NCBI GenBank assembly: GCA_947184155.2
Contig: CAMXCT020001624.1
Span: forward strand, 385,001 to 449,000
Length of the DNA stretch: 64,000 nucleotides
Source: Cladocopium goreaui
Lineage: Eukaryota; Sar; Dinophyceae; Suessiales; Symbiodiniaceae
Direction: 5' to 3'
Below the pieces are notes generated by a model, which was given only the letters and a program-made list of their open reading frames with translations, had not been told where the DNA came from and searched no databases. The translations under genes and the position numbers were made by a program. Below, one piece after another: positions 36,793 to 47,840 of this stretch (position 1 is the stretch's first letter; the number at the start of each line of letters is the position of its first letter).

Positions 36793-38633
36793 GCGTGGGA
36801 GTCAGGGCCCAACCCTGAGCCCTCCCGTTTGAAACCCTAGCAATCCCTAGCAAGTCTAGCTTGATTGTGTCGCGACTTCAAACGATGGCAGCTCAGGAAG
36901 GGAAACTTGCTCACACGCAACATCCGGAAGGCCTTCAGATATACCAGGCACACCACGAGCAAACGCAACTTGGGATCTCGAGTAGCATGCAGCAACTCCC
37001 AAAGGACATCAAAGGATCTGAACAGCCTTCGTTTTGCCACTAGAAGAGTTTGTATCAGTGGCCATTTGCTACGTCAGAGTCATAGCTATATATGTAGTCG
37101 TGGGATGTCATGGAATGTCACGTGGGCTTTGAGTAGGAGCTGGATAATGGCTGCTGGACATGATTGCATTCTTCCTTTGCACCAATTTGCAATCCTCGTT
37201 TTACTGCAGGGCAGTGCTTTTGGGCATTGAGCAAAAGCGCAGCATTTGGATAGAAGAGGAAGCAGCGGACATGTTGCTGGGGACTTGGATGCTTGGACCG
37301 CATTTACAGATATAGGATAGCAGCGGATGCAGCGAGAGCTGCTACTGGGGCTATTGAACCCAGTCCAATTTCCGAGAACGCTCCAAGTATATTGCCTGCT
37401 GGCAAGCTCTCAGACATTCTCAGACTACAAGATTATCAAATATGATCAAAGCTTACTACCAATAGAACAGAGCACAACGTAATACAGTAGATGGACAAAG
37501 CGTTCAAACACTGCAACATACATTACGATCATTACGTTGAACCCCCACGCCCCCAAATCTCAATGTTTCAGCGCCGGTGTTCACAAAAGTGATGTCAGGG
37601 GGGTGTGATTTCTTTGGTCCATAGGGGCAAACGCACTTCAGGTCATTCACGTTGAACTGTGGGGGCGAGGGGTTGTATGGATAGAAGGGGTTTGAATAGT
37701 TCGTCCATCTACGGTAGGACACAATAATTAGACACAGAGCCCATCGATCTGAAAGCAACGAACCAACATGAAGAAGCTAGATATACTTCATTATATTTAT
37801 AGAATCTTAATGAATCCTATAGGCAAATCATAGTGAGGTAAGTAAGGTAATGGTCGGGAAGCTGAAGCTAGCTGCTGGCCGTACGGGACGCCACGGGACG
37901 CCACACCAGGAAAGACTTCCAGAAGGCGGTCGATGATGAACCTGGGCAATGCCTTGAGTCTTCAAAGTCGGTACATGATGGATATGATGGTACATGCAAT
38001 GTCAATTCATGTCAGCCATTGCAGCCATTGCACTATAAGTCACTATATTGGATGGGCATTCAAAGATTTTGAAAATAGATAAATCATAATAAATCCTGGA
38101 GCAGTTTTGTTCACGATCTGTCTATTGCCGAATTTACCGAGGAAAAGGCCGGGAATCAAAAACGCGGCGCAACGTTTCGCCAGATGACGGAGGACATGTA
38201 CAACTCTGTGGGTGCCTCGATACTGATCTGATCTGGGCCGGTGATGGCTGGTGCTTTGTCTAAATAGCCTGTATCACATAATATCACATATGTTTTTGAA
38301 GAGTTCGATTTGTTTAAAGGTGACGAACCAATCGTAGATTTTGCAACTTGCGACGATTTGCTCATTGAACCCACAAATTGAACTGTTTGAGAAGCAGCTG
38401 CAGTGCAGCAGTAGCTAAACTTCACAGTGAGAGCAGGACCCCACAGATCCCCACGGTTTACCGTATCCGGGACAGACATCGTCTCGTGTGTGTGTGTGTG
38501 TGTGCCCTCCATATGTAGAGGCTCAGTGGAAGGAAATTTGATATGATTCCCCTTGTCTTAGTTGACTGCGTGACTGTGTGACTGCGATGAGCTGTGCCAA
38601 TGTGCCAGCTACACCGGTGCGGATGAGTGTGAG
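36793..38633. other. no supported gene
   Basis: 36865-37230 is open in several frames on both strands. A minus frame there (36837-37040) looks like a charged helix but has no flanking exons. The rest holds nothing I can support. Confidence 0.35.
38486..38504. repeat. (GT)n microsatellite
   Basis: Short GT run. Confidence 0.9.
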
Positions 38634-40083
38634 CCGTACTTCTGTCTCTTCACCAAGGCCGACAGGACAAGTTTCTGTTGGCATCTGTTGGCATGCCCAG
38701 CTTGAAGGCAGAGACTGAGTGCGATGAACCACAGATAGAACTCCAGGATACTCAAAAGATTGTTCAGTGTGTGGCAGAGAGGAACATCACAAGCCCAGAG
38801 GTATCGAGAGTGACGTGAGCATTTCGGGTCTTTCAGCAGTGTGCTTTTGCCTTGCGTGCTGGATGCGATGTTTGCGATGTTGATTTCTATTTCAAGAGTG
38901 AGAGGGTTGAGAGGAGTGAGAAGATATCAACGTTTTGGAGCCATTCCTGGCATGGAGGGCATTGGAAGAAGATCATTACGCTCATCATCGCTCATCACCA
39001 TATACAATCTGTTTTCCAGCTGTCTTTAGCCTTCTTTCGCATGCTCTTTGCTCTTCTAGTAATGCTATTGATATTGTTCTGTTTAAACACTTTGCCTGAT
39101 TTGCACCTTGGAAAGACAGGAGCAATTCAACACGGATATTCGTGTTGGTTTGTTTAGTCTGTTTGGTCTGGCTTCATAGTCACCATTTTGGTGATGATCT
39201 TTTGGCAGCCTCAAAATGGTGTTCTGCGTGGATTGCATTTGCATCAGCCAAAAGGATACCGATTTGAAAGCTCAATCGTCAATCGGCTCAATCTATTTTT
39301 AGTCTGGTTGGACTGCTGAAAATCGGACTCGATGCTAATTCTGTGGGATCCAACCGGGACTCAGACCACCTGAGGGTTGGCCAGATGTTATTCATTGCCG
39401 TGCTCTCAACAAGAGTGCACGTTTTCAGAAGGAGATTTCGGCAGCTCTTGTGCAGCATCACTCTGATGCCAGTTGGGCTGCTGCCTTTAAGAGGCCCAGA
39501 AGGAGAATACACAACCTTTTTGGCAAATGCTTTTCGGCCATGGCCCGACTCGTGGTCGAGATGGTGAGTGATTTTCTTGTGGTTGGCAACTATGGCGCCT
39601 TAACGTCCTTCATCATCAACAACAACAACAACAACAACAACCAACAACATCGAACCTGGACTCAGCGGTTGCGGTGTTTGTTCGAGCTGGCAGCTTTCTT
39701 GCAGAGCAAGAAAGAAAGATCAGGAAAAGAAACTCATCATCAGGCTAACCTTTCTGGGGACAGTTTACATTGCAGGCTTCCTGGCACCAGTAGATGTGGC
39801 CTATGGACCAGCTGCATTTGTTGCTCCTGCTGTGCTTATTGTCCTCTCTGGCTCAGTGGCAGGCAATGTGAGCGTCGGCACTTTGCGTCGCTATTTCCGG
39901 AATTTGGACATCATGAAGCAGCAGTTGCTGTCCATATCTTTCGATACTGCTTCCAGTACTTGTTGCAACAGTAACCACCGCAGCCCTTCAGGTGAGCCAG
40001 TGATTTTTGACCGGAAACTGGTCAAGGAATGCGTGAATGCGTGGCTTGGTAGCCAAGAGGCATATGAAAACAGCGTGCGCTGA
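38634..40083 (+). CDS. TIR-like, multi-membrane-span protein of a dinoflagellate-type family (possible frameshift)
   Basis: Segments in order: 38634-38800 (ECDEPQIELQDTQKIVQCVA; donor GAG|GTATCG); 38840 to about 39150 (CDVDFYFKSERVERSEKIS, then FWSHSWHGGHWKK at 38932-38970, then a hydrophobic span RMLFALLVMLLILFCL); 39209-39301 (MVFCVDCICISQKDTDLKAQ); 39666-39704 (RLRCLFELAAFLQ); and 39705-40083 (LIIRLTFLGTVYIAGFLAPV, GPAAFVAPAVLIVLSGSVAG, then DRKLVKECVNAWLGSQEAYE, TGA). The SHSWH, VD..CI.Q.D, LR/WC.FELAAF and C-terminal DR..V..C...W.GS.E.(Y/F)E blocks in this order are, from my knowledge, characteristic of a large uncharacterised dinoflagellate family with a TIR-like core and several membrane spans. 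FELAAFLQSKKER and the following KKLIIRLTF lie in frames offset by one base around 39705-39735, so the copy may be frameshifted or hold an unusual tiny intron. The first acceptor of the SHSWH exon is a tandem CAGCAG. An additional candidate segment, 39375-39563, ends at a perfect GTGAGT donor. Confidence 0.62.
39617..39648. repeat. (CAA)n microsatellite
   Basis: About nine CAA units, probably in the intron before the FELAAF exon. Confidence 0.95.
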
Positions 40084-41255
40084 GAGATCCGTGAAATTAC
40101 TACAGTTTCAATGATCTCAGGGCGCGCATTGCTTTCAAACCCACGAACTTGCAGAGCAAGTTTTCACCCCCGAGGTCGGCCCTAGCAACATTTATGCCAG
40201 TGATGTGGGGTTTTATGGGCCAAGCAGCCAGCGAATGGATCATGCCTTCAGAAGAAGTCTGGCAGAAATCATCTCTGGCCTTCTTGGTCCATGGTTTGAT
40301 CTGTTGGAGTTGACCATCCGTGTTTGCAGGCTGACACGGGCAAGCGGCAAGGCCAAGCAGTCTATACCTCGAATTCCCCAAAAATGTGCTGTTTTGCTTC
40401 ACTGTGTCCGCGTGTTGCCGTCATAGCATGCTAGTGGTTTTTGTTTGCCATCCGTGGGATGCTCCCGATTCTGCGTGCAGGAACCTTTTCCGGTTTGCTG
40501 TTATGTTCCACGCTCGCTTTGCACCTGACCATTGGCATCAGGGTTTTCTTGAAACGGTCATGAGACCAGCCAGTGCTGAATGAGCCAGCATGTGCCGTGC
40601 TCTCGCATGCTCCAGCTGCTTGGTTGTTTTTTTCTGCAGGTGAATCGGTGAATTGATTGTTGAAAGGTTTGAAGACACGCTTTTCGCTGGCCGAAGTCTG
40701 AATTCACAGAGAAATCCCGTTGGATGCTTTGAAGGTCCCTGGTAAAAAAAATGAGAGATATTGGTTTGCCGATGGTATTGTGTCAATGGTGCCTTTAAGT
40801 TCTCATGACTCATGCATGTGTTTCTGGGAGATTTCCAGGCAGCAAGGTTTGAATGTTCAGTGAATGAGAACCATGTTTTGATGTGGCAACCGCATTCATC
40901 TACTGAGTCCTACCTACCACGTGCTTCGCTAATCCGCTAATCTTTGCTACATACTTTCATGATGGGTGTATGGTGTTGTATCATGTTGTATCAGTCCTCA
41001 CTTGAGCACCGCGCTATGGTCCCTCTAGAGTCAACACTCATGGTTGGATCATGGTGGAACTAGACAAGATTGGACAAGAATCAACAAAGAAACGATGGAA
41101 CAACTGTGCTGCAGAGGTGACCGCGGTGTACGACAAGGCCTTTTCAAAGAGTTGAGGCACGGGATCAGCTTCAGCGCGGCAAATGGATGCAAATGGTGCA
41201 GAGATTTTGCGGGGGGATATCGGATATTATTGAATGATATTGGAGCCAGCTATAG
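40084..41255 (+). other. weak downstream exons of the TIR-like gene
   Basis: A frame at about 40130-40317 encodes ALATFMPVMWGFMGQAASEW and another near 41105-41238 encodes LQRGKWMQMVQRFCGGISDI. Either may be C-terminal exons. Splice joins were not resolved. Confidence 0.3.
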
Positions 41256-41372
41256 GGCCACGCAGCCAATGTGTCAGAGCGAGTAGCATATTCCTCCGGC
41301 TTTAAGATGCATAGGTTCGACGTGGTGAAGCGCAACGCCCAGGAAGAACTTCAGAGACTTGCTTGCAGTTGA
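41256..41372 (+). CDS. putative terminal exon, unknown protein
   Basis: After ATAG|G the frame encodes VSERVAYSSGFKMHRFDVVK then RNAQEELQRLACS and TGA (38 codons). It is well composed but isolated, and lies just before the tandem-array block. Confidence 0.35.
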   Translation, partial: GHAANVSERVAYSSGFKMHRFDVVKRNAQEELQRLACS

Positions 41373-41630
41373 TTCGCCCAATTTGTTTGGAAAAGATTGC
41401 AGGTAGGATCACCTAGAGGCCCGCGTGATCAGTACAGTCCTGTCAACTTGTTCGGCATCTCGTTTGCGCCAAAACATGGAAAGGGAGATGTATTCCAAAC
41501 AAAATATATCATCATAACGGCATATACTGCACAACGCTTAACGTATCTTAACATTACTTTATGATCTTTATGTCCATATCATCAAAGGAAGTTTAGGGGG
41601 AGAAACTTCCGTGTTACGGACTTTTAGAAT

Positions 41631-42386
41631 GTCAGGGAAAGAGTTAGTCAAAGAAAGAGTTCGCAAAGAAAGAGTTCGTCAGGGAAAGAGTTCGTCAAAG
41701 AAAGAGTTAGTCAAAGAAACAGTTAGTCAGGGAAAGAGTTAGTCAAAGAAAGAGTTAGTGAGGGAAAGAGTTAGTCAAAGAAAGAGTTAGCAAAGAAACA
41801 GTTAGTCAGGGAAAGAGTTAGTCAAAGAAAGAGTTAGTCAGGGAAAGAGTTAGTCAAAGAAAGAGTTAGTGAGGGAAAGAGTTAGTCGAAGAAAGAGTTA
41901 GCAAAGAAACAGTTAGTCCGGGAAAGAGTTAGTCAAAGAAAGAGTTAGTGAGGGAAAGAGTTAGTCAAAGAAAGAGTTAGTCAGGATATATGAGGTAGTC
42001 AAAGAAAGAGTTAGCAAAGAAACAAGTCAGTCAAAGAAAGAGTTAGTGAGGGAAAGAGTTAGTCAAAGAAAGAGTTAGTCAGGATATATGAGGTAGTCAA
42101 AGAAAGAGTTAGCAAAGAAACAGTTAGTCAGGGAAAGAGTTAGCAAAGAAACAGTTAGTCACAGAAAGAGTTAGTCAAAGAAAGAGTTCGTCAAAGAAAC
42201 AGTTAGTCAGGGAAAGAGTTAGTCAAAGAAAGAGTTAGTGAGGGAAAGAGTTAGTCAAAGAAAGAGTTAGTCAGGATATGTGAGGTAGTCAAAGAAAGAG
42301 TTAGCAAAGAAAGAGTTAGTCAAAGAAAGAGCAAAGAAAGAGTTAGCAAAGAAAGAGTTCGTTAGGGAACGAGTTAGTCAAAGAAA
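41631..42386. repeat. 16-bp minisatellite array (AAAGAAAGAGTTAGTC)
   Basis: About 45 units alternating between AAAGAAAGAGTTAGTC and AGGGAAAGAGTTAGTC/G variants. An AGGATATATGAGGTAG interruption recurs at 41983, 42081 and 42283, giving a higher-order spacing of roughly 100 bp and its double. Confidence 0.97.
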
Positions 42387-42390
42387 TTGT

Positions 42391-43660
42391 TCCCTCACTG
42401 TAAATGGGATTGCAAGTGGTGCTGGTGGAGGAGTTGCCGATGGAGTTTTGAGGAAGTCTCGCACGAAATGCGTTTTTGAGAGATAGCAGATGCACGAAAC
42501 CCTATGTTTTTCGATACAAAGTCCGTCCCCGAACCTCGATGATCTACCTCTGCGGTGCGACGGTTGCGAGACGGTCTCGTGTGTGGTCGGATCATGCTCG
42601 GATCATGGTCGGATCATGCTCGGATCGGTTCCGCATTGTAAATGGGGTTTCAAGTGTTTTTCGTGCATGTGCGGTCGACAGAATTCCATTGTGATTTGCA
42701 ACTGTAGGATCGTTCCCGCATTGTAAATGGGGTTGCAAGTGGTGCTGGTGGATGAGTTGCCGATAGAATTCCATTGTGATTTGCAACTCTAGGATCGTTC
42801 CCTCACTGTAAATGGGATTGCAAGTAGTGCTGGTGGAGGAGTTGCCGATGGAGTTTTGGAGGAAGTCTCGCACGAAATGCGTTTTTGAGAGATAGCAGAT
42901 GCACGAAACCCTATGTTTTTCCAGACAAAGTGCGTCCCCGAACGTCGATGATCTACCTCTGCGGTGCGACGGGTGCGAGACGGTCTCGTGTGTGGTCGGA
43001 TCATTCTCGGACCATGGTCGGATCATTCTCGGACCATGGTCGGATCATGGTCGGATCGGTTCCGCATTGTAAATGGGGTTTCAAGTGTTTTTCGTGCATT
43101 AGTGGTCGACAGAATTCCATTGTGATTTGCAACTGTAGGATCGTTCCCGCATTGCAAATGGGGTTGCAAGTGGTGCTGGTGGATGAGTTGCCGATGGAAT
43201 TCCATTGTGATTTGCAACTCTAGGATCGTTCCCTCACTGTAAATGGGATTGCAAGTGGTGCTGGTGGAGGAGTTGCCGATGGAGGTTTTGAAGGAAGTCT
43301 CGCACGAAATGCGTTTTTGAAAGATAGCAGATGCACGAAAGCCTATGTTTTTCCATGCAAAGTCCGTCCCCGAACCTCGATGATCTACCTCTGCGGTGCG
43401 ACGGTTGCGAGACGGTCTCGTGTGTGGTCGGATCATGCTCGGATCATGGTCGGATCATTCTCGGACCATGGTCGGATCATGGTCGGATCGGTTTCGCATT
43501 GTAAATGGGGTTTCAAGTGTTTTTCGTGCATGTGCGGTCGACAGAATTCCATTGTGATTTGCAAGTGTAGGATCGTTCCCGCAATGTAAATGGGATTGCA
43601 AGTGGTGCTGGTGGATGAGTTGCCGATGGAGTTTTGAAGGAAGTCTCGCACGAAATGCGT
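42391..43660. repeat. tandem repeat, unit about 410-430 bp (3 copies plus partial)
   Basis: Copies begin with TCCCTCACTGTAAATGGGAT or close variants at 42391, 42800, 43230 and 43576 (spacings 409, 430, 346). Inside each full copy, three related 75-90-bp sub-blocks start with CA(T/C)TGTAAATGGG(G/A)TT and are bounded by TTGTGATTTGCAACT and GGATCGTTCCC. A short CGGATCATGGT-type repeat varies in number and explains much of the length difference. Open frames over this array, such as 42592-43026, are repeat artefacts. Confidence 0.96.
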
Positions 43661-44860
43661 TTTTTCCTCCATTTTGGCGCTAGTGAATTTCCTTCTAAAA
43701 ATCCTTTTAAAAAGTGCTTCAAAATCTTCTTTTTTTCGCTCTGGCGTCGAGATCCGGTTTTGAAGCTACAATTTCCGACGCCGTTGCGCGTAGTTCTATT
43801 GTGTTTTGCAACTCACATTGTAATGGCTGCGTCAAGGTTGCTTCATGCTGTGGCTGCATGCGTAATACTATTGTCTTTTGCAGCTGGTCTTCGTAAATCG
43901 TATTGGAGTGGCTGCATGAAGGCTGCAACAGTGATTTGTCAGCAGATTTTCTCCATTTTGGCGCTAGTGATTTTCCTTCTAAAAATCCTTTTAAAAAGTG
44001 CTTCAAAATCGTCTTTTTTTCGCTCTGGCGTCGAGATCCGGTTTTGGAGCTACAATTTCCGATGCCATTGCGCGTAGTTTTCTTGTGTTTTGCAACTCGG
44101 TCTCCGCAGATCGCATTGGAATGGCTGCGTCAAGGTTGCTTCTTGCTTTGGCTGCATGCGTAATGTCTTTTGCAGCTGGATCTCGTACATCGTCTTGGAG
44201 TGGCTGCATGAAGGCTGCGACATGGATTTGTTAGCAGATTTTCTCCATTTTGGCGCTAGTGATTTTCCTTCTAAAAATCCTTTTAAAAAGTGCTTCAAAA
44301 TCGTCTTTTTTCGCTCTGGCGTCGAGATCCGGTTTTGGAGCTACAATTTCCGACGCCGTTGCGCGTAGTTCTATTGTGTTTTGCAACTCAGTCTCTGCAG
44401 ATCGCATTGTAATGGCTGCGTCAAGGTTGCTTCGTGCTGTGGCTGCATGCGTAATACTATTGTCTTTTGCAGCTGGACTTCGTAAATCGTATTGGAGTGG
44501 CTGCATGAAGGCTGCCACAGTGATTTGTCAGCAGATTTTCTCCATTTTGGCGCTAATAATTTTCCTTCTAAAAATCCTTTTAAAAAGTGCTTCAAAATCG
44601 TCTTTTTTTCGCTCTGGCGTCGAGATCCGGTTTTGGAGCTACAATTTCCGATGCCATTGCGCGTAGTTCTCTTGTGTTTTGCAACTCAGTCTCCGCAGAT
44701 CGCATTGGAATGGCTGTGTCAAGGTTGCTTCTTGCTTTGGCTGCATGCCTAATGTCTTTTGCAGCTGGATCTCGTACATCGTCTTGGACTGGCTGCATGA
44801 AGGCTGCGAAATGGATTTGTTAGCAGATTTTCTCCATTTTGGTGCTAGTGTTTTTTGGTT
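43661..44860. repeat. tandem repeat, unit about 290 bp (4 copies plus partial), alternating A/B types
   Basis: Each unit begins CTCCATTTTGGCGCTAGTG, with the motif at 43669, 43953, 44245, 44542 and 44834 (spacings 284, 292, 297, 292). Units 1 and 3 share ATACTATTGTC and GTAAATCGTATTGG; units 2 and 4 share CTTGCTTTGGCTGC and CGTACATCGTCTTGG. The array is therefore a dimer of about 580-590 bp repeated twice. Frames in the units are open but shift between copies, arguing against a coding role. Confidence 0.96.
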
Positions 44861-44876
44861 GCACGTAGGTTTAGAG

Positions 44877-45632
44877 CAGTGTGAAGTGTGGGGCGTGAAG
44901 AGTGCAGCGTGAAGTGTGCAGTGTGAAGCAAGCAGTGGGAAGTGAGAAGTGTGAAGTGTGGAGTGTGAAGTTTAAGTGTGGAGTGCGAAGAGCGCAGTGT
45001 GAAGTGTGAAGTCTGAAGTGTGAGGTTTGGAGTGTGAAGGAAGCAGTGAGAAGTGTGAAGTGTGGACTGTGAAGTGTGAAGTGTGAGTGAAGTGTGGAGT
45101 GTGAAGTGCGAAGTGAGAAGTGTGAAGTGTGAGTTTTGGAGTGTGAAGTTTGGAGTGGGAAGGAAGCAGTGAGAAGTGAGAAGTGTGAAGTGTGGAGTGT
45201 GAAGTGTGGAGTGAAAAGTGCGAAGTGAGAAGTGTGAAGTTAGGAGTGTGAAGGAAGCAGTGAGAAGTGAGAAGTGAGAAGTGTGAAGTGCGAAGTGAGA
45301 AGTGTGAAGTGTGAAGTTTGGAGTGTGAAGGAAGCAGTGAGAAGTGAGAAGTGTGAAATGTGGAGTGTGAAGTGTGAAATGCGAAGTGAGAAGTGTGGAC
45401 TGTGAAGTGAGAAGTGTTAAGTGTGGACTGTGAAGTGTGAAGTGTGAAGTGTGGACTGTGAAGTGTGAAGTGTGAAGTGTGGACTGTGAAGTGTGAAGTG
45501 TGCAGTGTGAAGTGTGAAGTGTGAAGTGTGAGGTTTGGAGTGTGAAGAAGCAGTGAGAAGTGTGGAGTGTGAAGTTTGAAGTTTGGAGTGCGAAGAGTGC
45601 AGTGTGCAGTGTGAGGTGTGGAGTGTCGAGGG
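44877..45632. repeat. 7-bp minisatellite array (GTGTGAA)
   Basis: About 100 imperfect copies of GTGTGAA and variants (GTGTGGA, GTGAGAA). Because the 7-bp unit contains no stop in reverse, the minus strand carries a long His/Thr/Ser/Phe-rich open frame that is an artefact of the repeat. Confidence 0.97.
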
Positions 45633-45640
45633 AAGGACAC

Positions 45641-46042
45641 GGTCGGGACAGGTTGTCTTTGAACTATAGGTCATTTATGTTTGGGAAACTTCCGCCGCCG
45701 GCTTGCCCGGGTCTATGTTATTGATTGCTTCTATAATTCTAATATAACATTGCATGTTCATAATTTGTATACATAATATTGCATGCATGTATATATATAT
45801 ATATTTGTGTTGTCACGCAGCGGAACAATCCGGAAAGAAGATCAAAGAAGTATGTTGCGTGCGCCTGGTGACCTGAATAAATACGTACATATATACGTAC
45901 GATACACTTTCCTGATCCATTTTTGGGTGCTTGGTTGCTCTCACCCTTATCCCTCCATGTTCCTTGCCTCCCTAAGCATCCCGTGCCGCTTTGCGTTGCT
46001 TTGGCGTTTCTTGTTGCCTCGAACATCCTCGAACTGTTTCAG
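45641..46042. other. no supported gene
   Basis: Contains a short (TA)n at 45785-45806. Nothing else was recognised. Confidence 0.45.
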
Positions 46043-46549
46043 GCGTGGCAAGGATGAATTTCTGGCACTGCGTCAGTTGCTCTCCAGCCTCGCCGGGCGC
46101 ATTGTGTGGCAGCTCAGTACTGAAGGATCTGAACGGCTTTGAACGGCTTTGGTGGCAAGCTGTGGTGATGTGGTTTCTCTGACTTTTGCTGATGTCCTGT
46201 TTGCATAAGTTGTTCGGACAGTGATGTGCCAGCCCAGTGTTTCCTGCATGTTTTTTGTTTTTGATTTCATTTGTGTTTACTCAGCATGTCCTCCCCTATA
46301 TCGTGCGGGTTTTTGGAAAAACACAATATCTATCAATATCTTTCCAGTTCTATCATTTGTTTCCTGCCCTTGCTGCTGTCCACACATTTTGGTTTGCATC
46401 AGGCGATCGAAGAAGACAAATTCCCAGAGTTCACCGTGGAGGGCTACGACCAGAGTAAAAAGACAACATACGCAGCTTGGCGTCGGCTAGGACGAAGCAT
46501 GGGGCCCACTATGGCCCACTCGGGTGACTGGGCATCAGTGCGCCTTTAA
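46043..46549 (+). CDS. 3' end of an unknown gene (two exons)
   Basis: Exon 46043-46103 (GKDEFLALRQLLSSLAGRI; donor ATT|GTGTGG) joins in phase 0 to exon 46403-46549 (AIEEDKFPEFTVEGYDQSKK, TTYAAWRRLGRSMGPTMAHS, GDWASVRL, TAA). Donor choice in the first exon is uncertain. No family was recognised. Confidence 0.42.
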
Positions 46550-47524
46550 TGTCAGATTATTATAGATGATTATTATACGTGGACGTGAACCTCTGTGTGT
46601 TTGTGCTTGTGTTTGTGATGTTTGTGTTGTGTGCGCGCCTACACACTGCATTTTACATAGGTGCAGCATGTAAATCATATGTATTATTAGTGTAAGGAGT
46701 ATTTAGCTATACAGACATACCTCCGTGCATACATACGCACATGCAGAAAGAATGGCAGTTTCTAAATGTAGCAGCTGGGCTTGAAGAAATGGATCACGAA
46801 GGAAAAACCAGGAGGGCTGACAATCTAGAAGCCAAAGTCATGCGGCAGCTTGAAAGGTGGTCCTAGTGCTGAGACAGGGTCCCCGTCCCACAATTGTGTG
46901 CCATCTGAGACGAATGTGTGCATCCAAGAGTTAGACATCTCTTCAACATTCGTTCAAAAGCCCACAGCAAGAAATGGCAAGAACAAGAGTTGTCCAGTGA
47001 AATGTCAGTTGATGTTTGTTATGTCACACCCGCACTGGGGCCCTACTTGGGGTGCGCATGGCTGCGCAGGCAGAAAATGGTAGGGGTTGGAACAAGGACA
47101 ATCAGGGAGAGATGATGGAAAGATATGGAAAGTAAGATGCGCGCCTAAATCTATACATGTATGGCAGCAGCAGTTTGGACATTCCAGTGGACCAAGCTCC
47201 GCGAAAGTGAGCGATTCATCAATCTCTTCCCAGTGTGCCAAATGCATCCAAATGCCCTATCTCAGGGACTTCTTAAGATTTAAGGCTCACATTCAGTGCA
47301 GCAGCATCAGATTATGGAAGGCTTGCTGCATTTCTGAGGGTTGCTAGTGTGAGACATTCCCCTATGGACCCAAGGTACTAGTGGACACAGGCCGGTGCGA
47401 GGACGAGCCCAACCGTCGGAAAGCCTCAAAGTGGGAGTGTGAGCACCTTGACATCATTTCGATCATTTGAATTTATTTGACATCTAAGTGATAGACGTTT
47501 CCCTTTGTGAGACCGGAAGTCAAG
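46550..47524. other. nothing supported
   Basis: No convincing exon or repeat. Confidence 0.4.
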
Positions 47525-47597
47525 GCTTCAAAGCAATTTGGGCCCAGCTTGGGACTTTTTAAGCACGAAATGAGGCGATCATTTCACCACTCAAATG
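47525..47597 (+). CDS. putative exon, unknown protein
   Basis: Between GTCAAG|G and a perfect donor AATG|GTAAGT (ending phase 1), the frame encodes ASKQFGPSLGLFKHEMRRSF then HHSNG. Unknown function. Confidence 0.35.
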
Positions 47598-47624
47598 GTA
47601 AGTGGAAGTTCTTCAAAGTGTCAG

Positions 47625-47840
47625 GTCACCAACTTTGATGATTGTTGGCCCAAAGTCGAATGCACCTGGACCCTGGGGCTTTGGAAGTATGGACCTCCTG
47701 CAGGGGGAAGGGCCCCTGACAAGCTCAATTGCTCTATAAGGAGAGAAGGCTCTGCATCTTTGGGCTTCAAGTTCAAGAAGAGGAAATTCTTCAAGTGGGA
47801 GCGCCCAAGGGACGGGTGCGAAAGTGTTTGTGCAGAATAG
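47625..47840 (+). CDS. putative exon, Trp/Lys-rich peptide
   Basis: After GTGTCAG|G an open frame runs to TAG (VTNFDDCWPKVECTWTLGLW, then FKFKKRKFFKWERPRDGCES). It cannot follow the 47597 donor in phase, so it may belong to another isoform or be spurious. Confidence 0.28.
   Translation, partial: VTNFDDCWPKVECTWTLGLWKYGPPAGGRAPDKLNCSIRREGSASLGFKFKKRKFFKWERPRDGCESVCAE

Noticed and set aside
36837..37040. Minus-strand frame resembling an ion-channel S4 helix (regular Arg/Lys with hydrophobics)
   Set aside because: No neighbouring minus-strand exons or splice sites. Plus frames are also open, and nearby convincing exons are on the plus strand.
43634..44666. Repeated frames starting MAASRLL with signal-peptide-like sequence in the 290-bp array
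   Set aside because: The frame is interrupted or shifted differently in alternate units, and the opposite strand is equally open. Treated as satellite DNA.
44972..45640. 222-codon minus-strand frame rich in His, Thr, Ser and Phe
   Set aside because: Created by the 7-bp repeat. All reverse frames are open because the unit lacks stops, and three units simply spell a seven-residue repeat.
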